This document shows, piece after piece, positions 10,431-22,727 of a stretch of 64,000 nucleotides of DNA. Origin of the DNA: Arachis hypogaea (taxonomy: Eukaryota > Streptophyta > Magnoliopsida > Fabales > Fabaceae); contig NC_092047.1 in the NCBI RefSeq assembly GCF_003086295.3, positions 114,883,323 to 114,947,322 on the forward strand, given 5' to 3'. The translations under genes and the position numbers were made by a program. Below the pieces are notes generated by a model. The model saw only the letters and a program-made list of their open reading frames with translations, had not been told where the DNA came from and made no database searches. Numbering within the stretch: the first letter of the stretch is position 1; every line of letters begins with the position of its first letter.

Positions 10431-12495
10431 ATTCACCCTTATCTCATTATCTTGCTAATCCCTTTATGTATTATTCATCATCTGTTTTAGATTTTTTTTT
10501 TTTTTTAGAAAAAATATATTTTTAAATATTATTGATTATCTACTGATTAAAAATTTGAAATTTGTTTTTTGTTGGGTCTTGGAAAAGAAGAGGGGAATAT
10601 TATATTATATATGTGATATAATCATGATCCTAATATTTCTAGAAGCCTTAATTTATTTACTAAATCAAGTTCATTTTCTATCAGGTGACAACGTGACAAA
10701 GTTCCCCATGCTTCAAATAAGAAAGAAGAAAAAAAAATTGATGGCAAAAAAGGTTACTTTTTATTAAAAATATTATTTATACATTAAAATTAATTATTAA
10801 AATTAATTATTAATATATTTATATATAAATATATATATGATATAATTTATTTTTAATGTGTATTTATATTTTAATATATATTTTATATTAATAATAAATT
10901 TTAGTAGCTAATTTTAATATATAGGTAATTTAGTTTTATTTCTATTATTAGTTTTTCAATTTAGTTGGGTGTGCTACTATGGTTATCCCTTAAGTTTTTT
11001 TTTTTTTTTAAATGAATTCACCGGTTTCTTATGTAATATTAGACATAATTTTTTATTTAAAAAAAATTAATTGTAATATGTTGTTGCTAGAAAATGTATG
11101 CAAATATAAAATAATGTATTATCACCTTAGTATTTATTATTTAAATAATTATCTAAAATTTAATCTTGCTTTTATTGAATGGTAGTTGAGCACAATCGTT
11201 TATATGTCCATGCCTTAGGTAGCAAATTATTCCTATAATCAAGGTTTTCGTTTGAAATGGGATTTAGTTAATTTACTGTTCTTTAATCTAGTTAAACACT
11301 TAAACGCATCCAACTAACACTTGGAGGAGTTGAGCTTTTAATAATTATAAAACTGAAAAAAAAAAAGAAACTAACATATGGAGATTCAATAAATAAACAA
11401 GTTAAATAACAAAATTAATTAAGCATTTTAAGTTTTTAACAAGCAAAAAAAAATAAAAAATAAAAAAGTCCCCTTCAACTTAATGTTAGTACATTTAATA
11501 TAAGATTTTAACCTAAAAAGTGAGCAAAACAAATCCTTGAAGTTTAGTTATTTTAGCCGCTTCACCTTATTTAATTTCTGTTAGAATCTTTTGGTCTTCA
11601 AACAAAATTACTTAAAAATTAAATTACGGATTTTTTTTTTTAGCACATTAAACTTATGGAGAAAAGTGCACATGGTTTTGCTTTCTGAAAATTGTAAGAT
11701 AAACATTGAAGTTTTTCCTACGCATTATTTTCTAAAACAATATGCTTAGTCCCTAGTATATAAATTAAACATGTTGATTTACCATTAATTCCGTGTTTGA
11801 CAAAATAAATTTGGATAAACAAAGTTAATTACGTGTTACACAAAACTAGTGTAGCCGGCATATAGAAAAAATGAAAAATACTTTGGACTCTCTTGTGAGT
11901 TGAGTCTTTTGACCTATTTTCATTTATTTCAAATCATCATTGGAGCCTACAATAATAGAATATTATATTATATTATAATTAATTAATATTTATTAAAATT
12001 ATTTAACATATCAAAATATTTATTATAAAATATTATATTTTTATTATTTTAATTTTTTTAATATTTATAAATATATTTTTATATTATATTATTTTATATA
12101 ATTTAAATACACACAAATTTTTTTTTTTATTGTTCTCCCTTATCCTTTTTAATGTAGAACATCACTAAGCAAAGGAAAGAAGAAATTGAAGAACAATGAA
12201 GGGGGAAGAAAGGTACATCTACAACTACAAGTAATGAACTACCTCATGCATGTCAAGTAGCTAGCTCTAGGATTATATATATATCAATGTTAAAATGAAT
12301 TTAATTTTAATATATTATATTGTAGTGGTTGAAAACTTTAATTTCTTTATGTAATATTTGCTAAGTCTTGTGTTTATTGTCGTATAGATAAAAATTTTGC
12401 TTAAAAGTTATTAATAATAATTATCATTTTGATTTTTTTATAAGCATAAATTAAATCAAAGAATATATGTTATAACGTATTCTAAAAATAAATGT

Positions 12496-12526
<31 letters not shown>

Positions 12527-12917
12527 TTTTAGATATATTTTTTGAGAACTTTTATTTTGAATATTAAAAATAATTAATAATGTATAAAAGAGACAACAAA
12601 AAATATTTTATATCATAAAAATAAGATATAAAAAAAATCAAGAAAATTATGTAAATAAATTTTTATTAAAAAATATTTAGTGAATAACATTTGAAAATTA
12701 AATTATCTTCTGGAAGTATGGTATTGTCTAGTCTTATTAGGTATGCTGAAATTAGAAAAGTCAAATTATGTGCGTTTTACACGTGGGCAATTGGGTCCAT
12801 TTCCATTCATTCAGCACATGCCAAGAATAAGATGCTTCCGTAGGGTTAATACCGTAAATATATACCCCTAAAATTATACACACACCACACTTCACACATG
12901 ACATGACACACACCTCT
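10431..12917. other. AT-rich intergenic region
   Basis: About 2.5 kb with no credible coding sequence. It includes the MITE-like copy B (10770-10930), several poly-T or poly-A tracts and a pure TA microsatellite at about 12497-12523. A short island with a GGGTTAATACC-like motif precedes the MULE at 12840. Nothing else is recognised. Confidence 0.5.
10770..10930. repeat. Small MITE-like repeat, copy B
   Basis: Ends tacattaaaattaatta at the left and tagtagctaattttaatata at the right are inverted copies, with the shared internal motif TGATATAATTTATTTTTAA. Same family as 8625-8853, 32752-32898 and 61178-61334. Confidence 0.45.
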
Positions 12918-13688
12918 ATTATTATTTGAGTAAATAGTTAAATTAGTATCCGAAAGATTATTCAATCTCCAAATTGGTTTTCAAAAAAATAAATTAATAA
13001 AAAATATCCCTCAAAAATTTAAAAATGGTAACGTTAGTTCTTCCGTCTATTATTTGACTAACGACGTGAACATCTGTTTAGCTGGCCGTTAATGTGACAC
13101 GTCAGCCAAAGTTTAAATGACGTCGTTTTATGTGCTCATCCCTTACAACGCTTCATTTTCTATCCCTATTTCGTTACATGTCTCTAATTACATCTTTCTT
13201 CTGAAAACAAAACATCTCTGTAATTCCCTCATCTTAGGTTCTCACCTCCACAAAGACGAAGCATTGAACGGTGACTATCAGCCTAGACCGACGACGACAT
13301 TGTGTTGGAGTTGAAGGTGATCGGTTTGCGACAACCTTGGTCAACTGAAAATGGCACACCATCGCCTTGCGTGAGAGGCATGTTACCTTTTTTTTGTTAT
13401 TTTCTGAGATTGAGTGTGGTTTTATCTCCTGATGAATGTGCTTCTATGATTGTTAGAAATTCATTATTACTGTTTGCAATGTTAGGGTTTGAAAAAATAT
13501 GTTCAGGCTTAGGGCTTTCGTGGTGATCCATGAATGACTTTGTTTTTCGAGAGTTAAGAACAATGTTTGCGCTCTGTATAGCTGCATGTGTGTGTTTTAT
13601 TTTCATTTTGGTAGTTGATGTTGAATCTGCTTTGCTTGTTTATGAAAAAAATTTCCAATAGTTGAGTGTGTTGCTGTTTTGGTTACAG

Positions 13689-16600
13689 ATGGAAGGTCCC
13701 TCTATGACCTTTGTATTTCACCATGGTGGGAAGTTTAAAACAGATGAATCAGGATATTTATTTTATGAATCAGATAATACTGAAGTATTAATGGGTGTAG
13801 AAGCAGACACTCTAGACGTGTTTTTTGTGAAGGGATACTATAAAGAATTGGGATATGCTGAGATAAACAATTGCTTGTGGAAAGTTCCTGGAAGACTTCT
13901 GGATAATGGCTTGAGGAGGCTAGAAAATGATGCTGATTTGTTGGCATTGGTTAATTAAGGACTGCAGGAGAAATCATCATCTCATATACATCTATTTTGA
14001 GCATGTAGTGTTTAAGCCACACGTGGTTGACTGCATGAACGAGGATGGTGATGATGTACTGCAGTTGTCAACCATCTCTGAACCCCCAGAGAAACTGAAT
14101 AAGGACCACAATGAAGCAATGTCTCAACCTTATTGTAAGACCACAAAAAAATTACCTCAGCCAAAAAGGAACAAATCTCAGCACACCAAGTTATCCTCTC
14201 CTCAACCTATACCTAAGCCCACACTTGAGCCAACTTTTCAGCCCACACCTAAGCCAACACAGCAGCCCACACCTCAGCCCACACAGAAGCTCACTCCTCA
14301 ACCCACATCTAAGTCCATAAAAAAATCCATCCATCAGCCCAAGTCTTGGACTAAATCCCAGGCTGCTAAAGTTTCTGCCAAGCCTACATCAACCGATAAG
14401 ATCAATAAGAAGGTAAAAGATACAACCAAAACAAGATCTGGAAGGTAAGTTAAGGCAACTCCAGTTAATAATGATAATGACTCTCATGATTCATATGAGA
14501 GTGCTGAAGACAGTTTGTACAAGCCTCCAAAAGTTGTAAGAGATTCTATATACAGTAGTGACAGTGACAATGGAGTTGATGGAGGACAGTCTTCTAAGGC
14601 CAAGAAAGTAGATCATAGAGAGAAACATAGGCCTGCTGCTGACAGAGTAAGAGACAAAGCTATTGACACTGATGACTCCAGCTACAAGAATATCGAATCT
14701 GATGAATACTCTGATGCAGGTATTGTTTATTTAATTGTTTATGAGTTATTCAAATTGCTTGTTTTATAGATCTATGTGAATTATTTGCTTGTATTACAAT
14801 TTTGTGGTGAGTTGATGTAATTTCAGATTCAGATGATGATTTATTGTATGAAGAATCATCAGATGGAGATGAATGAAAGTCAGAATATTCTGATCAAGAG
14901 TTAGACTCTGATGACGAAGGTCTAGCTGTGCATCCACAGTAATGACAAGGCCAAATTTGGTGATCTAAAATTTGAGGTAAGCATGGTTTTTAAGTCCAAG
15001 AAACATTTTATGGCTGCCACTAGAGATTATACTATTTAATGGGGTAGGAATATAAGGTTCTTTAAGAATGACAAAGTTAGAGTGAGGACTGTTTGTAAGA
15101 GTGAAGACTATCCTTGGGTAGTATACTGTGCACACAACCCAAGTGATGGTTCATGGCAGATAAAAACACTAGTTGACAATCACATTTGCGCAAGAAAGCA
15201 AAAAAATAGAGCTGTAACTCAGGAATGGACTGTGAATAAGTTACATCCAAAACGTAGGAAGCACCCTAAAATGAAGCATAGGGAGGTGTATGAGTGGTTT
15301 GTTAGGAAGTGCAATGTGAAGCTGAATAGTTTATGCATTACCAGAGCTTTTAAGAAAGCTAGGAAGATAGTTGAAGGGGATGAGATTGCACAGTATGGGT
15401 TGATATGGGATTATGCACATGAATTACTTACTGCCAATCCAGGTTCCACTGTTCAGGTGGGTGTCATTCCCATTACTGATAATTCACCTCAATTCAAGAG
15501 ATTTTATGTCTGTCTTGATGCTTGTAAGAAGGGTTTCAAGGCAGGGTGTAGGCCATTAATAGGATTAGATGGAGCATTTCTGAAAACCTTACATGGAGGA
15601 CAACTTCTCACTGCATGTAGACAAGATGCAAATAATCACATTTTTGTGATTGCATATGCTATTGTGGATGTGGAGAATAAAGACAACTGAAAATGGTTTC
15701 TGGAGCTGCTCCTCTCAGACCTGGGAGACTACGAAGCAAAGAACTTTGTGTTTCATCTCAGACATGCAAAAGGTGAGAACTAATTTGACTCGCGATTTAA
15801 TTTTTAAGGACCATTTTGATTTAATGATGATTCTTTTAAGGACTTAACTGACTAAATATCTTTTCAGGATTCATTGTTGGTGCAAGGGTTAATACCTGCT
15901 ATGAAAGAACTCCTTCCATCAGTTCCACACAGATTTTGTGTTTGGCATTTGTGGCGGAACTTCTCTAAACAGTGGGGCAGCATCGAGCTTAAAGACTTGG
16001 TATGGGAGTGTGCAAGATCAAGGACTCTAGTTGAGTTTGAAAGGAATATGACTAGAATCAAGAGGATTAATCAACAAGCTTGGGACTATTTAGCCAAGTG
16101 GCCGAAGGAAGCCTGGACAAAAGTCCATTTCAGTGAAGAGCCAAAGGTAGACAACATATGTAACAACGCTTGTGAATCCTTCAATGCAAAGACCAAGCAT
16201 GAAAGAGGAAAGCCTATTCTGAGCCTGGCAGAGGAGGTGCAAAGAATAGTTATGAAAAGCATGACTGTTAACAGACTGAAGCTAATGAATTATCAAGGAA
16301 TCCTTACTCCAGTTCAACAAAGTAGGCTTGAATCTCTGATTAAGTTATCCAGAAATTGGGCTCCCCGCTGGTACGGTGATGCCAAAGAGGTCTTGTACGA
16401 AGTTCAAGGATGGCCAACTAATATGGTGGTAGACTTGGGTAACCATACTTGCTCCTGTAGATTTTGGCAATTGACAGGTTCAACTCCTAACTCATTTCAA
16501 GTTGTATATAGATACCATATTTCATACTTCACTGAATGAAATTTGTTTTCGTGAAATTTATAGGAATGTCTTGTATGCACGCAATATCGGCCATTCAAGA

Positions 16601-17467
16601 AAAAAATGATAAGAGGCATGAGGAGTATTGCCATGAATGGTTGACAATAGAGGCGTACAGAAGAACGTACCAATACAATGTGAATCCCGTTAAGGGACAA
16701 GAACTATGGGAGAAAACTGGTTCTCCTGCACCTGTTCCACCACCAATAAAACCTAAACCAGGGAGACCAACAACAAAGAGAATGAAGGACAAGGCTGAAA
16801 GACCCACTGGTACAAAGACAAAGATGAAAAGGAAGTATAATCCAATTTGGTGCATGTACTGTGGAGAGTTGGGCTACAACAAGAGAACTTGCAGCAAGAA
16901 AAAGCAAGACGATGCTCAAGAGAAGGCAAGACTAATGCAATTGCAGCTTGCAGTTGTGCCACCACCACAAGGTGCTCCTGGTCCGAAAGCAGACGGCGTA
17001 GCTGACACTCAGTCCATTCAAACACTCCCTGCAGTACCGTCAGCTGCTCCAGATGAACAGACTGAAATTCCTGTTAGTCAGGATGCTCAGCTTCTACTGA
17101 CACAACAATCACATACCTCAACCATTGCTACTTAGGTTATCTTGTATTCAGTTTGAAATTGAACATTAGTAACTTGTATCTGCTGAATATCACCCTTTGT
17201 AATTGATTAAGAATCTGTTTTGTTTGAGAGAATGATGAAAAGTGTTTGCTGCAGACTAGAGTTAGATGAAGGCCTCCAAGACTCCATGTCACCAAGGTCA
17301 GGGCAAAGGAAAATGCCTCTCCAAAGCCTGTTGCTCCAGGACCAGTTGCTGTATCTGCTGAAACCATCAAGGGTAGTAGTTCCGCAATAGCCAAAAAACT
17401 TGCTAGCTTCATGACATTTGTTCAAACTCCGGATATCAAAACTCCCAGAAAAAAAGATATGGAATGA
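13689..17467 (+). pseudogene. MULE transposase (mudrA-like), broken
   Basis: Recognisable order: N-terminal domain from ATG 13689 (MEGPSMTFVFHHGGKF), then FEHVVF, a Pro/Gln/Thr tract of repeated KPTxQPTPQP units (about 14205-14310), an acidic linker, the MULE transposase domain (LIGLDGAFLKT near 15560, the VPHRFCVWHLW block near 15930, NACESFN near 16165), a SWIM zinc finger (CSCRFW...CMH, split by an intron 16478-16563) and a zinc knuckle-like CMYCGELGYNKRTC near 16850. Breaks: stops at 13956, 14446, 14874, 15037 (TAA before WGRN), 15688 (TGA before KWF) and 17266, plus a frame change near 13956. Introns near 15773-15867 and 16478-16563 fit. DNA cut-and-paste enzyme family; this copy cannot make full-length protein. 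Confidence 0.88.
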
Positions 17468-17956
17468 CTTGAAGAAAGGACGACATGAAATATAGGGCAG
17501 TTAGTATTTGTTATTTTGTCAGGGCCAAAATTTGCTATTTGTAGACAATGTGGTAGTTGTGGTATATTGGATAGTCCTATTTTTTGTATAGCCCTTTAGG
17601 TAAGAATATCCTTAGTACAAACTGATGTTAGGCTTTTTGAGCTTACCTTTTTTACTATCAGCTTCTACTTTTGTGTTATTATCATCTTAAAACAATGTTG
17701 TTATTTTAATTTGAGACAATGAAAACTGGTAGACCATTGGTTATGTTATGCTAATCCTAGTTCACTTCATTTTAATTCTGTTTCTTCTGATTTGCTAAAA
17801 TTATGTTATGATCAAGAAAAATAGTGCATGTAGAAATTTTGTAATAGTAACAAAACATGAACATGGCATATCAACAAGTTTACTCAGAAGTTTGTTCATA
17901 TACAATAACAGTAAACTAAGAAGGTTCACAACATCCACAATTTCACAATAACTGCT

Positions 17957-18478
17957 TCACTTGGCACTAAAGTACATACATATAATCATAAAAACCACAA
18001 TCACAATTATTAATCCAAAATACAGTTGCATCCTAAGTGCTCTAACTTCAGCTTCTAAACTCATCATTCTCCATGATAGGTTATGGTTCAAGACAACAAC
18101 ATCACTCTCCATTTCTGCATCAGTTTTAACATTTCCCTTTGGACCATCTAATCCTTCATACTTATCATCCTCAGCCCACCTAAAGTAATTGCAGTGGCTG
18201 CCCTTCTGCAAAACATTAAGTTACAAAAATCTCAAAATCCCACACAAATAATTAAGAGCTTGAAGAAGACTATATTCATAACTCACCCGGTATCTTGGAC
18301 AAGCATGGAACAATCTATTTGGATTCTTTATTGTCCCAGACTTCTTGATCACTATCTTCAACCCACAAAAGCACACTTGGTCCGTGTTCTTCCTCCGCCA
18401 GCGCAGCGACGAGCTCGAAGCATTGCTTCCTTGTGATTGCGATAGTTGTCGACTACGACCCCCACTTACACTACCCAT
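17957..18478 (-). CDS. zf-GRF protein with C-terminal coiled coil and membrane segment
   Basis: Two exons, minus strand: 18287-18478 and 17957-18205, joined by a GTGAGT...CTGCAG intron; 146 aa. The N-terminus is Ser/Arg-rich. The GRF-type zinc finger spans the splice: CFCG near residue 37, FHACPRYR at the end of exon 1, then KGSHCNYFRWAED, supplying the C-x-C...C...C ligands and the FRWA signature. A probable coiled coil (MMSLEAEVRALRMQL) leads to a hydrophobic tail (FGLIIVIVVFMIICMYF) that looks like a single membrane anchor. GRF fingers bind nucleic acid in APE2, TOP3A and related proteins; the role of the short plant forms is not known to me. It lies inside the MULE, opposite to the transposase, and has no breaks although the transposase is dead. 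Confidence 0.65.
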
Positions 18479-18841
18479 AATGTAGTTCCACAACAATTTC
18501 GGCCTAGGCAGAATCAATTTGATGCTGCAGCAACAATGGCATTTCACAGGAAGAAGGAATTAGGGTTTACATATCTAGGATTAATTTGATATAAATAGCG
18601 AAACATATCTTGTCATCAGTCATTCTGCACCAACCTGGCATGCTGAGATGACACACTGATGGCCACATAAGCAACATTTAACGGCGTTACTGACGAAATT
18701 AACAGAAGGAAGACGGAAGGAATAACGTTACCATTTTTAAATTTTTGGAAAATATTTTTTATTAATTTATTCTTTCGAGGACCAATTTGAGGATCGGGTA
18801 ATGTTTCGAGGACCAATTTAACTATTTACTCATTATTATTT

Positions 18842-19769
18842 AATCGTTTTCTTTAAAAAAATTTATTAGGTATTTTTATTTTTTAAAAATTTTTATTATA
18901 TTAACGTCTATAAATTTTATAAAAATAAAATATATAAATTTTTATTTTAACCAAATTTATTATTTTTATTTGAATAAATAAATTCTCAAAAATATGAGAT
19001 AAAAATTTATATATCAATTTACAAATTTTAACATAATAAAATTTTTATAAAAACAAAAAACTTTCCACACAAAATTTCTTAAAAACGTAGTCGAAGATAT
19101 ACTCTTACTTGTTTATTAAGAAATGTATATATATATTATATATAATTCCACAAAAAGACATTAGACATGTTTATAACATTGCTTATGCTCGTTGAAGTGA
19201 ATTGAGCATGGTAAAAAGGTACATCATAAGAAAACAAAGTAACCTAAGAAGATGAAGGCACCATTATTAGTGGGTGACAAGTACTGCTCTTAAAAAAGTT
19301 GAAATGGATTATTAGTTCTTATTATTAATATAAAATTATAAATGGTAGATAATTGGAGCATTGGATCTTTCCTCCTCTTTAATCAATGACTTGAGTTTCG
19401 GTTTTGCAAAGAAATAAAAGAAAAAGAAAAAGAAAAATAATATGAAAAGACTATTATTAATTATTTTTTTATTAAATTTCCAAAAAAAGATACAAAATAT
19501 ATGAATTTTGTGTTTTGAAACATAGCTTTTTGTTTCCTTTTTTATCTCTAAATAAAAGACCTAAAATTCACTTTAAATCGTTTATTTATTGATAAAGTTA
19601 AATTAATCAAATTTCTAGTAACAAGATTCGCAAATAATAACTAGTGACTTAGCTTTAAAGAAATGGATTAGTTCTGGTTATAGGCAAGCTTTAGTGTCCC
19701 ACTTAGGCAAAACGTATCTTGTTTAACTAAAACTAATTGCAACCACACAAATCAAAATTATTTAATTAA
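18842..19769. other. AT-rich intergenic DNA, left part of a dispersed repeat
   Basis: No gene seen. From about 19570 to 19769 the sequence matches, in inverted orientation, 46433-46920, so this is part of a dispersed repeat interrupted here by the 19770-21883 insertion. Confidence 0.5.
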
Positions 19770-21888
19770 TAAAAGTGCTACACATATAAGTTATTTTGAT
19801 TTATAAGTCATATAAATTAGGCTAAACCCAATAAAATAGACGCTCATCCATATAAGCGTGTTAACACGTGCGTTACTCAATAGTTTTTATAGCACACTTT
19901 GCGTTTCTCCTCCTCCTCCTCTTTTTTTGCGTTTCTCTCTTTTTTCTTTGCGTATTTCATCTTCATTGTCGTTTTTTTATTACTGTTGTTGTTGCTGTAT
20001 TTTTTCTTCATTCTCTTTCTATTGATTTTGCAACATTATGTATTTTTTTTTTCTTCTTTGTTTAATTTTTTTCCAATAAGAATTATGAGAATATGAAATA
20101 AGAAGATGAAGAAGAAGAAGCAGCAGAAGATGAAGAGGAAGAGGAAGACTTTTGAATTATGCAGAAATTATCAACACATACACCAAAAATTTTTAAACAT
20201 GATACACCCAAATATCTTCGTGTTACACCCAAATATTTTTGTGTTACACCCAAATTTGCTGCAAATACAGAAAAATATTTTCTCTAATGCTACTTTTTTT
20301 CTTCTTTTTTTCTTATTTCTTTCTTTCTTTTAGTTGAATGAATGTAAGTTTATCATCTTTCAAGTAATTTTGTACCATTATGTATTTTTTTTCTTTCTTT
20401 GTTTGATTTTTTTTTTGTTTTTATTTCTGTTAAAAGAGTAAAATAAGAAGAAACTTGAGAAGATAAAACAAGAAAAAAAGATAAATAAAAAGAAGAAGAA
20501 GATGATGATGATGGTGATCAGTGGCGGAACTTGAAACAAAATTTTGGGGGGCCAAATAAAAAATAATTGTCAAAATATTTTTTTATATGGACCTCACTTA
20601 AGATAAACTCGTCTAACCTCATCTCTCTGGTTTGGGTGATACTGCAAAATTTAAAGCCCTTTTTCAAGATCTCGTTCCAAAAAGTTAAAGTTAAAGTCAT
20701 CAGATATAACTTTTTGAACTTTTGAAGGTTATATCTCACTTTCTTCGTGATTCATTAAAGTAGAAGAACTATCTACATGTGTTGATATTGTAAAAGTTAT
20801 ATGTTCTCCTTCTTAAATATTAGCCTTCCTCTTAAAAAATGTATCAATTCTTTGATTTTTCATTATTATTTTATATAAAAATTTGAATATATATCCTGTA
20901 AAATATATAAAGAAGAAGTTAAAAGAACAAATATTAAAATTTATAATATTTATTGAATTTTTTTATCAATTTATACAAATACAATAATATTAATACTTAT
21001 TGAATATTCTATTATTTTTTATCATATAAAAAATTAAATTAAATAAATAATAAAATATAAAATAATATTAAATTAAATAAATAAAAGATATCTAATTTTT
21101 TATATTTGAACCTAAAGATAGAGAGAGTGTTGTTTATTGAACTTATTAGATACTTTAAGTCATAGTAAAGTATTTAAGTCAATTAAACTATTTTTTATCT
21201 TTTGAAAAAGTACTACTAAGTTTTTTATAAAAAGTTTGGGGGGGTCATGGCTAAGCTCCACCACTGATGGTGATGATGATGATGAAAAAGAAGAAGAAGA
21301 AGCAACAGAAGATGAGGAGAAGGGAGAAGAAAAGTTTTGAATTATGCAGAATTTATCAGCACACATACTCTAAAAATTCTTAAAAAAATACACCCAAATG
21401 TCTTCGTGTTATACCCAAATTTGTTGTAAATACAGAAAAATATTTTCTTTAATGCAGAATTTTTACATTACATTCAATTCAAACCATCAACGATGAAACA
21501 TTATTCACTTATAAAATCATAAACTACTAACAAAAAAATTAACTTGAATCGAACCACAAGTTAGCTATTTGATTGGATTCAAAACAGTAATCAATTTCGT
21601 TTTGATTCAATTGATAATCTAAACTTGAATTATTCGTTATCTTCAAGAACGAGATAAGGAGGAGAAGGAGGAAAAGAAATTCCAATGAAAAAAGAAGGAG
21701 GAAGTGATGGTGTTGGTGACGATGATAACGAAAGAAGCAGAAAAAGAGCATGTGCACATTGATTGAAATATGTTAAATTAAGAGGCGTGTAAAATGTGCG
21801 AACATAAGACACGCACGTAAGAATGATTTAGAGAAAAATAACTTGTATGGTAAAATAACTTGTACGTGGAGAATCATTACTTCATTAA
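19765..21888. mobile_element. ~2.1-kb insertion with imperfect inverted ends (MULE-like?)
   Basis: The related locus at 46420-46460 (read on the minus strand) runs straight through the point where this block sits, so 19770-21883 behaves as an insertion. It is flanked by attaa (19765-19769 and 21884-21888), or by an imperfect 9-mer tttaattaa/cttcattaa. Ends are related as inverted copies (ACACATATAAGTTATTTT against CCACGTACAAGTTATTTT). The interior has poly-pyrimidine and GAA/GAT-rich arms with a duplicated stretch about 'ttttgaattatgcagaa..acacccaaat..cttcgtgtta' at 20140-20290 and 21330-21460. The hAT-type element at 20519-21266 is nested inside. No transposase is seen. Family not certain. 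Confidence 0.55.
20511..21274. mobile_element. hAT-type non-autonomous element, 748 bp
   Basis: Element 20519-21266 starts CAGTGGCGGAACTTG and, on the opposite strand, starts CAGTGGTGGAGCTTA: matching terminal inverted repeats. Exact 8-bp duplication atggtgat at 20511-20518 and 21267-21274. An 8-bp TSD with CA...TG ends fits the hAT superfamily. Caution: the flanks are GAT-rich, so the duplication could be partly fortuitous. No transposase coding sequence inside. Confidence 0.75.
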
Positions 21889-22722
21889 AGAAAGTTACCA
21901 ATAATTTATGATTACTACTAATTAAAAGCAGGGAAAAAATAAGAAATTATTTTTTAACTAATAATTAGCTCACAAATAATTGAAAGGAGAAGTGAATATG
22001 GTTTGGATTATTACTGTAATGAAGATAAAATAAAATATTGACTAATTATTTATAGAAAAGAAAAATAGTGTTAAAAAAATATTTGATTGCTCACACATAA
22101 TCATGAAAAATCTTTTGTAAGTTATAAGTATGTATCTATCTAATTGTAAATGGATTCATTTCATAACATAAGAAGCTGCTCTTTAAATTTTGAATATTTA
22201 TTTGAAAAAAAAAAACTGAAAATTAAGAAGATAAGAACAAAATATAACATAATAAACAAAATATTTACCATTTATTTTATCTTACTTTAAAATAATATAA
22301 TTTTTTTTTCTGCTCTCCCATTTCTTACCATTGAAGAACATAATTTTTTTTTCTTTCCTCCGAATCATGTAAAGGTTTTCTTATCAGCCGTACATTTTGA
22401 GCAATATATTCACTTGGTCTAATTGAAATAAGCATTTTTTTTTCTCTTTTTAATATATGCTTGGTACCTTTATTGTTTTCTTCCAAATTCTTAGACCCTA
22501 GATTACACGGGCAAACATGATTAACTTTCACTTATACATTACTTCAAAATTATATATTAATTCATTGGATAATTATTTGGACGGATTGTATTATCAAATG
22601 ATTATATATATATATAACTTCTTTCTTTTTAAAACAAGTATTTTTTTATTTTTTAAGTTTATTAAAAAACAATATATTTAGACAAAAAATAAAAACGTAA
22701 AATAATATATTTTTAAAAAGTG
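21889..22722. other. AT-rich dispersed repeat, right part
   Basis: No gene. 21890-22110 matches 46180-46445 in inverted orientation, while 22150-22345 matches 46980-47180 in direct orientation (see findings). The stretch to the LTR element is AT-rich with a short TA run near 22606. Confidence 0.5.
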
Positions 22723-22727
22723 AGAGT

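Larger units (their letters stand above)
12918..18841 (+). mobile_element. Mutator-like element (MULE) with TSDs
   Basis: Element 12928-18831 flanked by an exact 10-bp duplication attattattt (12918-12927 and 18832-18841). Terminal inverted repeats of roughly 120-180 bp start GAGTAAATAGTTAAATT on both ends and share AAATGGTAACGTTA further in. Long TIRs with a 9-11 bp TSD are diagnostic of Mutator-like elements. It holds a degenerate mudrA-type transposase gene on the plus strand (13689-17467) and a two-exon zf-GRF gene on the minus strand (17957-18478). The element is likely not autonomous now, but both ends look intact enough to be mobilised by a relative. Confidence 0.9.

Noticed and set aside
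19868..20333. Phe/Lys-rich ORFs in the pyrimidine and GAA tracts
   Set aside because: Low-complexity translation of simple sequence inside a transposon.
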